A stretch of 64,000 nt of DNA from Chloroflexota bacterium (GTDB lineage Bacteria > Chloroflexota > UBA6077 > FW602-bin22): NCBI GenBank assembly GCA_004297775.1, contig SCUE01000017.1, forward strand, positions 1-64,000. The letters are read 5' to 3'. A model generated the notes under the pieces. It did no database searches. It saw only the letters and a program-made list of their open reading frames with translations, and was not told the DNA's origin. Position 1 is the first letter of the stretch. Every line of letters starts with the position of its first letter. Made by a program: the position numbers and the translations under genes. Shown here piece after piece: positions 57,833-64,000 of this stretch.

Positions 57833-58918
57833 GTGACGCGACACCGCGCATTGATGGTCGGCGCCGGCGGCATGGCCGGTCGCTGGGTGAAGGCGTTCCT
57901 GCCACTGCACGCCGATCGGGTCGAGATCGTCGGTCTTGTCGATGTGAATGCGACGACCCTGAACGACACGGCCGACGCGATTGGTCTGGCGCGCAAACGC
58001 CGCTTCACGTCGATCCCGTCCGCGTTCGACTCAGTCAGTGATGCGGAATGCTGCCTGATCGCGGTGCCTCCACAATTCCACGAAGACGCGGCGGTCCGCG
58101 CGGCCGAGCGTGGCTGGGCGGTCCTGAGTGAGAAGCCGATGGCAGACAGCTGGGATGCGTGCGGGCGCATCTATCGGGCCGCGACGCGCGCCGGCATCAA
58201 GATGCAGGTGATGCAGAACTACCGGTACATCGCCGCGACCTGGACGCTGCGCGACGTGTTGCGATCGGGAGAGCTTGGTCGCATCAACTACGTGATGGCG
58301 CGCTTCGCGGCCGACTACCGCGAATGGCTCTCGTGGGGGGCCGAGTTTCGGCACACGATGCAACACGCGCTCCTGCTCGAGGGCGCGGTCCATCACTTCG
58401 ACATGATTCGCAACCTGACCGGAGGCGACTGCCAGCGCATCGCTGGTTGGGAGTGGAACCCGGCCTGGTCATCGTCGAAGGGCCAGTTCAATAACCTGTA
58501 TGTGCTCAACATGTCGAACGGCGTTCACGCGGTGTACGAGGGACACGGCACGGCTGGCGGCGAGCAGAACACCTGGCACGAAGAGCAGTACCGCGTCGAG
58601 TGCGAGACCGGCGCCGTCACGGTCGGGCGCGACAAAATCGTCCGCATCCACCAGTTCCGTCGCGGTGGCGGACTCTCGACCAGGGAAGTTCCGCTGCTCA
58701 AGCCTGCGCACCCCGGTCACTCGGCGGTCAAGGATCAGGGCCACGGCGCCGTGATGGGTCAGTTCTTCGATTGGCTCGATGGCGGACCGGCTCCCGAGAC
58801 GACGATTCAGGACAATGTCAAGAGCGTCGCGATCGTGTTCGCGGCGATCGAGGCATCGCGGACGAGTCAGAGCGTCGATGTCGCGGCGATGGTTGAGCGC
58901 GCCGCGTCGGACGCGTAA
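57833..58918 (+). CDS. Gfo/Idh/MocA family oxidoreductase
   Basis: A 361-residue NAD(P)-dependent sugar oxidoreductase. The Rossmann start is Met-Val-Gly-Ala-Gly-Gly-Met-Ala-Gly. The catalytic Lys is in Leu-Ser-Glu-Lys-Pro-Met-Ala, and His-His in Glu-Gly-Ala-Val-His-His-Phe-Asp-Met. It sits directly upstream of the sugar ABC importer and probably acts on the imported compound. It starts with GTG 57833, and CGAGGAGA is upstream. Confidence 0.9.
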   Translation: MTRHRALMVGAGGMAGRWVKAFLPLHADRVEIVGLVDVNATTLNDTADAIGLARKRRFTSIPSAFDSVSDAECCLIAVPPQFHEDAAVRAAERGWAVLSEKPMADSWDACGRIYRAATRAGIKMQVMQNYRYIAATWTLRDVLRSGELGRINYVMARFAADYREWLSWGAEFRHTMQHALLLEGAVHHFDMIRNLTGGDCQRIAGWEWNPAWSSSKGQFNNLYVLNMSNGVHAVYEGHGTAGGEQNTWHEEQYRVECETGAVTVGRDKIVRIHQFRRGGGLSTREVPLLKPAHPGHSAVKDQGHGAVMGQFFDWLDGGPAPETTIQDNVKSVAIVFAAIEASRTSQSVDVAAMVERAASDA

Positions 58919-58958
58919 TCTTCGCATACAGCAATGGCGCACAAGGAGAAAGCAAAGA

Positions 58959-60356
58959 ATGGCAATCAATCCGATTCCGATCAGTCGCCGCCGTATGCTC
59001 GGCCTGGGCGCGGGAGCGGCCGCGTTCGTCGCGCTGGCCGCCTGTGGTCAGGCCGCCCCGACAGCCGCGCCGGCGAAGCCAGCCGAACCGGCCAAGCCCG
59101 CCGAGGCCGCGAAGCCGGTGGAGGCCGCGAAGCCGGTGGAGGCCGCCAAGCCGGCGCCGGCCGCGTCGAGCCCGAGCAGAGCGAAGGGCGCGAACCTACG
59201 CATCCTGCTGTGGCAGAGCTACAAGTATGAGGGTATCGCGACCTACGCCAAGGAGTTCGAGGACCTCACCGGCGCGAAACTCACCTTTGACCCGGTCGCC
59301 GATGCCGAACTGCCGTCGAAGCAGATCGTCACCCTCTCCGGCAAGACCGGCGAATATGACCTGACGACGGTCGACGAGCCGTACATGCCGGCCTACAGCT
59401 CGTTCCTGTCCGAGCTTGACCCCTATGTTCAAGGGGACAAGTTCCCGAAGGAGGACTGGGTGCCCGTCATGTGGGACGCTGGCGTCTTCAATGGCAAGAC
59501 GTACGCAGTCGCCTTCGACCCGAACGTCCAGATCTTCATCTACCGGAAGGATGTCTTCGAGCAGAAGGGCATCAAGGTCCCGACGAAGTTCAGCGAGGCG
59601 TACGAGGCCGCCAAGAAGATTCAGGGCGACCAGATGGCCGGTTGGGTGATGATGGCAATTCGGAACGCCCAGACTGGCATCAACGCCTGGACGTTCCTGA
59701 CGACCTGGGGCAACGAGATCTTCGACGACAAGTTCCAGCCCGCGTTCGACAATGACAAGGGCTACCAGGCGCTGGAGTTCTACAAGAAGGCGATCGACAC
59801 GGTCATGCCGAAGGGCGTGCTCGGCATGGACTACGCGGCGATGAACGCGGAGTACCGCCAGGGCAAGGCCGGATTCATGCAGCAGTGGGCGTCGATCGCG
59901 CCTGGTATCAAGACCTCGAAGGACAGCGTTGTCGCGGACAAGACGGGCTACGCGGCCGCGCTCGGCGAGGAGAAGCGACACTCGATGCGCGGCGTCTGGT
60001 CGTGGGGCCTTCCGGCCGACGGCAAGCAGCGCGACGCGGCCTGGGAGTTCGTGAAGTGGTTCACGACCCCCGAGTCGATGATGAAGTACGTGAAGTCCGG
60101 AGCCGGCAATAGCCCGCGCCTGGCGGTGCTGGACAGCCCTGAGTTCCAGAAGTCGTTCGACCACGCGCCGGCCTTGGCCGAAACGTTCAAGATCGCGAAG
60201 AAGCGCCCGATCTTCAAGGAGTACAACGAGATCCTCGATGCGCTGAATATCATGGGCTCGAAGGTGTGCACCGGCGAGGCGAGCCCGAAGGATGCCATCA
60301 AGGAAGCCTCGGGCAAGCTGAGCGAAGTCATGAAGCGCGGTGGCTACCTGAAGTAG
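58959..60356 (+). CDS. Sugar ABC transporter substrate-binding lipoprotein
   Basis: A 465-residue lipoprotein. The signal has Ser-Arg-Arg-Arg-Met-Leu, Tat-like, and the lipobox Leu-Ala-Ala-Cys with Cys29. An Ala-Lys-Pro-rich linker (residues 35-65) contains an 18-bp tandem repeat. The rest is a family 1 solute-binding fold with Gly-Lys-Thr-Gly-Glu-Tyr-Asp-Leu and Trp-Asp-Ala-Gly-Val-Phe-Asn-Gly-Lys-Thr-Tyr-Ala. It captures a sugar or polyol and delivers it to the two permeases encoded next. AAGGAGA lies nine bases before the ATG. Confidence 0.93.
   Translation: MAINPIPISRRRMLGLGAGAAAFVALAACGQAAPTAAPAKPAEPAKPAEAAKPVEAAKPVEAAKPAPAASSPSRAKGANLRILLWQSYKYEGIATYAKEFEDLTGAKLTFDPVADAELPSKQIVTLSGKTGEYDLTTVDEPYMPAYSSFLSELDPYVQGDKFPKEDWVPVMWDAGVFNGKTYAVAFDPNVQIFIYRKDVFEQKGIKVPTKFSEAYEAAKKIQGDQMAGWVMMAIRNAQTGINAWTFLTTWGNEIFDDKFQPAFDNDKGYQALEFYKKAIDTVMPKGVLGMDYAAMNAEYRQGKAGFMQQWASIAPGIKTSKDSVVADKTGYAAALGEEKRHSMRGVWSWGLPADGKQRDAAWEFVKWFTTPESMMKYVKSGAGNSPRLAVLDSPEFQKSFDHAPALAETFKIAKKRPIFKEYNEILDALNIMGSKVCTGEASPKDAIKEASGKLSEVMKRGGYLK
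59103..59156 (+). repeat. Tandem 18-bp repeat in lipoprotein linker
   Basis: Two identical copies and one variant copy of an 18-base unit encode Glu-Ala-Ala-Lys-Pro-Val in the stalk of the binding protein. Slippage here could change stalk length between strains. Confidence 0.85.
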
Positions 60357-60383
60357 TTCCCGGCCAAGCGAAAACTACCGAAC

Positions 60384-61295
60384 GTGGCACGCGCGATCGC
60401 GACGGCGCCGGCCAGGCGCCGTCGGCGGCTGCGCTGGGAGCCGTACCTGCTCCTTGCGCCGTCGCTTGTCATCACCGTCGCGATCCTGCTCTTCCCGCTC
60501 GGGTTCTCGCTGCTCGTCAGCTTCCAGGACTACACGCTGGCGCGGCCCGACTATCGACCGTTCGTCGGTATCGCGAACTACGTCAGCGTGGTGACGCAGC
60601 CCGGTCTGGCTCTGGCGCTCTGGAACACATTCGTGTTCACGGCCGGCTCCGTCAGTTTGCAGTTCTTGCTCGGGCTCGGATTCGCCCTCTTGATGAGCCG
60701 CGAGTTCCGCGGCCACGGCGTGATTCGCACGTGTCTGATGCTGCCGCTCTTCCTGACACCCTCGATCGTGGCGCTGAACTGGTCGTTCATGTTTTACCCG
60801 CGCACCGGCGTCATTCCGTGGTTGCTGTCGCTGGTTGGCGCGCCCGCGAACTACCCGTACCTGGCCGATCCGAACACCGCGATGGCGAGCCTGATCGTCG
60901 TCGAGGTCTGGCGGGCGACGCCATTCATGTTCATCATCCTGCTGGCTGGCATCCAGTCGCTGCCGCAAGAGACGCTGGAAGCGGCCGCGATCGATGGCGC
61001 GAACGCTTGGCAGACGCTGCGTCACATTATGTTGCCACTCTTGATGCCGTTGATTCTGGTGGCGCTGACGATCCGCGGGATGGACGCCTTCCGCGAGTTT
61101 GACCTGATCTACCTCTTGACCGGCGGCGGCCCGGGCCAGAAGACCGAGGTCATCTCGATGCTGGCCTACAACATGGGCTTCAAGTTCTTCGACATGGGCC
61201 GGGCCTCGGCGCTGGCCTACGTGATCCTCTTCCTGGTGCTGCTGCTGAGCATCTACTTCGTGCGACGACTGCGCGACATGCAGGCGTCGTCGTGA
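60384..61295 (+). CDS. Sugar ABC transporter permease (MalF-like)
   Basis: A 303-residue permease with six hydrophobic segments. The ATPase-contact EAA loop is Glu-Ala-Ala-Ala-Ile-Asp-Gly-Ala-Asn-Ala-Trp-Gln-Thr followed by Ile-Met-Leu-Pro-Leu-Leu-Met-Pro. The first helix begins after a basic lead with Leu-Leu-Ala-Pro-Ser-Leu. It is the first permease of the importer. Its stop overlaps the second permease start (GTGA). Confidence 0.94.
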   Translation: MARAIATAPARRRRRLRWEPYLLLAPSLVITVAILLFPLGFSLLVSFQDYTLARPDYRPFVGIANYVSVVTQPGLALALWNTFVFTAGSVSLQFLLGLGFALLMSREFRGHGVIRTCLMLPLFLTPSIVALNWSFMFYPRTGVIPWLLSLVGAPANYPYLADPNTAMASLIVVEVWRATPFMFIILLAGIQSLPQETLEAAAIDGANAWQTLRHIMLPLLMPLILVALTIRGMDAFREFDLIYLLTGGGPGQKTEVISMLAYNMGFKFFDMGRASALAYVILFLVLLLSIYFVRRLRDMQASS

Positions 61296-62122
61296 TCGGT
61301 CGGCGTGTCTGGCAAACGGGCCTCCGCGCGATCCTGATCGCGCTGGCGCTGATCTGGTCGCTCGGCCCGATCTACCTGATGTACTCATCGTCGTTCAAGG
61401 GCGACGATGTTCTGTACCAGGTGCCGCCGGCGGTCTTCTTCACGCCGACGCTCGAACACTACACCCGGGTGTTCCAGTCGACGCCGTTCTTCCAGTACCT
61501 CTGGAATACGCTCGTCGTGGCGACATCGACGACCGTATTTGCGCTGATCTTCGGGTCATTGGCGGCGTACAGCTTCACGCGGTTTCGCTTTGCCGGATCG
61601 GACTCGCTGCCGATTTTCTACCTCGTGATGCGCATGCTGCCGCGGTTCGTCATGGTGATTCCGTACTACCTGCTGATGCGTCAACTCGGGTTGCTGAACA
61701 CTCACGCCGCGCTGATCATCGCCTACACGAGCTTCGCCCTCCCGTTCACGATCTGGCTGATGATCGGCTTCTTCAAAGAGATCCCGATCGAGCTGGAGGA
61801 GGCCGGAATGGTCGACGGCTGCAACCGCGTCCAGGTGTTCTTTCGCATCGTCGTGCCGCTGGTCGCGCCCGGCCTGGCCGCGACCGCGATCTTCGCCTTC
61901 CTGCTGGGCTGGAATGAGCTGCTCTTCTCGCTCGTGCTGGCCGGCCGCGACTCGCGCACGCTGCCGAATATCGCGGTGGCCGTGACAACGACCGAGCGCG
62001 GCACCGAGTGGGGCATCCTGAACGCGATGGGCTCGCTCGTGCTGCTGCCCGTCATCGTACTGGCCCTGGCGGTACAGCGTCACATTGTCAAGGGGATGAC
62101 GATGGGCGCCGTCAAAGGATAG
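61292..62122 (+). CDS. Sugar ABC transporter permease (MalG-like)
   Basis: A 276-residue permease with six hydrophobic segments. The EAA loop is Glu-Glu-Ala-Gly-Met-Val-Asp-Gly-Cys-Asn-Arg-Val-Gln and continues Ile-Val-Val-Pro-Leu-Val-Ala-Pro-Gly. It ends in a Gly-Ala-Val-Lys-Gly tail typical of MalG relatives. No ATP-binding subunit gene follows, so a shared multifunctional ATPase from elsewhere in the genome is presumably used. Confidence 0.94.
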   Translation: MIGRRVWQTGLRAILIALALIWSLGPIYLMYSSSFKGDDVLYQVPPAVFFTPTLEHYTRVFQSTPFFQYLWNTLVVATSTTVFALIFGSLAAYSFTRFRFAGSDSLPIFYLVMRMLPRFVMVIPYYLLMRQLGLLNTHAALIIAYTSFALPFTIWLMIGFFKEIPIELEEAGMVDGCNRVQVFFRIVVPLVAPGLAATAIFAFLLGWNELLFSLVLAGRDSRTLPNIAVAVTTTERGTEWGILNAMGSLVLLPVIVLALAVQRHIVKGMTMGAVKG

Positions 62123-62176
62123 CGCTGGGCGCGGAGCGGTGCTCCGCGGCCTCGGGCGTGGTACAACGTCGCTCGG

Positions 62177-63016
62177 ATGAAGATCGTCGTCACGGGCGCG
62201 GTCGGGCGGGTCGGGCGATACGTCGTTGACGAGTTGGTGCCCCGTCACGAGGTCGTCGCGGTAGACGCGCGAGCGCCGGCGCGCGACGACGTGCCATTCG
62301 TCCGGGCCGATATCCTGTCGCTCGATGAATGCCGCCGAGCGGTCGAAGGCGCCGACGCGGTCATCCATCTGGCGGCGATTCCGAATCCGCTCACCGACCC
62401 GGCCGAACGTGTGATGCACGTCAATACCATGGGAACGTGGACGGTGCTCCAGGCGTGCGCCGAGGCGGGTGTGCGCCGGTTCGTCCAGGCCAGCACCGAC
62501 TCGGCGCTCGGATTCGTTTTCCGGCGCCAGGAGTTCCGCCCGGCATACCTGCCGATCGACGAGGCTCACCCGTTGCTCGCCCAGGATCCATACGGCCTCA
62601 GCAAACTGCTCGGCGAGCAGATCTGCTGGTCGTTCGCGCGCGGGTGGGATATCGAGACGGTTTGCGTCCGCATCTGCCGGGTCATCTTCCCGGACGACGA
62701 GGCGACGAATCGACGTCTGGCCGACGACCCCTCGCTCATGGCAAAGGGGCTCTGGGTGTACGTCGACGCCCGCGACGCGGCGCGCGCATTCCGCCTGGCC
62801 GCCGAGACGCCGGGATTGAACCGCGAGGCGGTCTTCGCCGGCGCGCCCGACGCGTACTCCCGCGTGCCAACGGCCGACCTCATCGCGCGCTTCTACCCCG
62901 ACCTGGCGCCAATGGCCGACCGCCTGCCTGCCAACGCTTCGTTCATCACGAGCGCCAAGGCGAAGGCGGTGCTCGGCTGGGAGCCGCGCTTTACCTGGCG
63001 AGACGTCGTCCGCTGA
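62177..63016 (+). CDS. NAD-dependent epimerase/dehydratase family protein (uronate-dehydrogenase-like)
   Basis: A 279-residue extended SDR. It begins Ile-Val-Val-Thr-Gly-Ala-Val-Gly-Arg-Val-Gly (Gly-x2-Gly-x2-Gly). Further motifs are Val-Ile-His-Leu-Ala-Ala-Ile-Pro-Asn-Pro, Ala-Ser-Thr-Asp-Ser-Ala and the active Tyr-Gly-Leu-Ser-Lys. The length and His-Leu-Ala-Ala-Ile resemble uronate dehydrogenases, which oxidise uronic acids to aldaric acid lactones. The position after the sugar importer supports a role in its pathway. Confidence 0.85.
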   Translation: MKIVVTGAVGRVGRYVVDELVPRHEVVAVDARAPARDDVPFVRADILSLDECRRAVEGADAVIHLAAIPNPLTDPAERVMHVNTMGTWTVLQACAEAGVRRFVQASTDSALGFVFRRQEFRPAYLPIDEAHPLLAQDPYGLSKLLGEQICWSFARGWDIETVCVRICRVIFPDDEATNRRLADDPSLMAKGLWVYVDARDAARAFRLAAETPGLNREAVFAGAPDAYSRVPTADLIARFYPDLAPMADRLPANASFITSAKAKAVLGWEPRFTWRDVVR

Positions 63017-63412
63017 CGCGCAGCCCCAGATACGAGTCCTTCGCGATCGTTGGATGGCGATGGATCAGAATACTGGGCAATGCGAACGCCGCTGACCCTA
63101 TACCGGTTCGGCAATTCGAGCGGACCGCGGCCACCGAGGGTCTCGCCCATCCCGACCGTTCCAACGCCGGGGGCTCAGAGGCCGCCCGATCTCTACTGAG
63201 ATGAAGGAGGGTTCGTGGGACCCGAACTCCGGCCAACTCCGAACGGATGCTCACTCTATGCCATTCGCGATAGATTCCGCAGCGTGTGATGGCGCAACGC
63301 GACGAGTTACGCGTGCTTGAGTGGCGCACCCTGCAGGCGTACAGACGCGCCGCACGGTTGCCCGCGAGTAGACCCAGGTCGCATACGATCGTGCCAACAA
63401 ACGGAGAACGCT
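63017..63412. other. Spacer before the MBL-fold gene
   Basis: About 400 bases with no supported gene. AAGGAGGG at 63204-63211 precedes short frames of 24 and 38 codons that have no recognisable features, so I do not call them. TACGAT near 63385 may be the -10 box of the MBL gene. Confidence 0.5.
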
Positions 63413-64000
63413 ATGGAGTACGTTTCCACCCGACGCATCGGTGACGCCGAGGTGACGATCATTCGGGAGGCCGACGGCCGTTGGGCGCCACACCTGCGAC
63501 TGATCTCAGGTGAGGAGCTGGCGGCCGATCTCTGGCGTCAGGCGATGCCGGAAGCCGATGGCGAGGGTGCCGTTCCGCTGGCGTTCAACGCCGTATACAT
63601 TCGCCACGGCGCCGCGTCAGTCTTGATCGACCCATGCTTCGGCGAGCCCGAGCCGAATGACCCCTGGTCGGAGCTTCGGATCGAGCGAACGCCGGGGCGC
63701 GAGGCCGGCCTGGCGTCGATCGGCGTTCGTCCCGCAGACATCACACATGTGCTCCTCTCGCACAACCACGGCGACCATCTGGCCGGGGCGACGATCGAGC
63801 GCGGCGCTCAGAGGCTGGCCCGCTTCCCGAACGCGCGCTACCTCATCAATCGGCGCGAGTGGGAGCCGGCGCGTGGCGGCGACGACCCGCTCGGAATGGC
63901 CGCGCTGCATCTTGGGGCGCTCGAACGACTCGGCGTCCTCGATCTGGTCGATGACGATCGTGAAATCATGCCCGGGCTGACCATGATCCACGCGCCGGGT
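63413..64000 (+). CDS. MBL-fold metallohydrolase, truncated by window edge
   Basis: An open frame of 196 codons runs off the right edge. The N-terminal half of a metallo-beta-lactamase fold is visible, with Ser-Val-Leu-Ile-Asp-Pro-Cys-Phe and the zinc motif Leu-Ser-His-Asn-His-Gly-Asp-His-Leu (His-x-His-x-Asp-His). A strand with Ala-Arg-Tyr-Leu-Ile-Asn-Arg-Arg-Glu-Trp follows, as in lactonase-type members. The ATG 63413 has GGAGA just upstream. The second half with the third His ligand is outside the window. Confidence 0.88.
   Translation, partial: MEYVSTRRIGDAEVTIIREADGRWAPHLRLISGEELAADLWRQAMPEADGEGAVPLAFNAVYIRHGAASVLIDPCFGEPEPNDPWSELRIERTPGREAGLASIGVRPADITHVLLSHNHGDHLAGATIERGAQRLARFPNARYLINRREWEPARGGDDPLGMAALHLGALERLGVLDLVDDDREIMPGLTMIHAPG

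Noticed and set aside
63201..63317. Two short frames behind AAGGAGGG (24 and 38 codons)
   Set aside because: A good ribosome-like sequence, but the peptides have no hydrophobic, charged or conserved pattern, and the region upstream has no clear promoter.

Overview
The window is about 64 kb of GC-rich bacterial chromosome, densely packed on both strands. I think it comes from an aerobic, heterotrophic member of the Chloroflexota. This is an inference from gene content. There are several lipoproteins with Thr/Pro-rich stalks, one of them with an N-terminal repeat style I associate with Chloroflexi. There is a type-B (ba3-like) cytochrome oxidase with a tiny subunit IIa. A PspC/LiaF envelope-stress locus is present, and there are many enolase-superfamily, TIM-barrel isomerase and Gfo/Idh/MocA sugar-acid genes. 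No 16S rRNA or ribosomal protein gene is present to settle the phylum. At least twelve genes have a TANNNT -10 hexamer ending 6 to 8 bases before the start codon and no Shine-Dalgarno, so leaderless transcription looks common.

Layout. 0-6.7 kb is an accessory stretch: the edge of a membrane protein, a VOC protein, a lone DUF433 antitoxin, an MmeI-type single-chain restriction-modification enzyme, a stand-alone proteasome-fold Ntn hydrolase, tRNA-Val(CAC), an unrecognised two-gene unit with a membrane partner, and an orphan HicB. 6.7-19.2 kb holds a TIM-barrel isomerase, an ABC-F ATPase, a ClpP-fold protease, lactate permease, an HpcH/HpaI aldolase, a mannonate-dehydratase-like enzyme, a C39 lipoprotein, broken PPTase and pfaD fragments, RidA and a Gfo/Idh oxidoreductase. 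19.2-25.2 kb is envelope-related: a MacAB-like exporter, an ECF sigma/anti-sigma pair and, divergently, PspC and LiaF-like proteins. 25.2-36.8 kb mixes sugar-acid enzymes (galactonate- and rhamnonate-dehydratase-like enolases, aldo-keto reductase, GH13 hydrolase) with a CehA/McbA metallohydrolase, a cupredoxin lipoprotein, a broken OLD-type ATPase and a J-domain/beta-sandwich protein.

36.8-39.2 kb is the oxidase operon (IIa-II-I). 40.4-50.7 kb carries a 2-hydroxyacid dehydrogenase, HigBA, Fpg/Nei, YefM-YoeB, the PLP synthase pair pdxS-pdxT, SIS plus ROK sugar enzymes, GNAT, a MetE-C-like protein, a frameshifted vapC relic and an intact vapBC. At 50.8-51.0 kb is a candidate structured RNA ending in a strong terminator. 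51-64 kb returns to carbohydrate metabolism: isomerase, membrane glycosyltransferase, rpiB, GtrA, ACT-malic enzyme, Gfo/Idh, a sugar ABC importer without an ATPase gene, an NAD-dependent epimerase, and an MBL-fold hydrolase cut by the window edge.

How the genes fit together. The common theme is uptake and oxidation of sugars and sugar acids (uronate, galactonate, rhamnonate and mannonate types) feeding pyruvate/malate metabolism and an oxygen-scavenging terminal oxidase. Toxin-antitoxin and restriction genes are scattered between these units. No CRISPR array, insertion sequence, integrase or prophage was seen. The most unusual items are the Thr1 proteasome-like protein, the pfaD/PPTase truncation scar, the 7-bp duplication that breaks a vapC gene, the structured RNA at 50.8 kb, and the leaderless promoter pattern.
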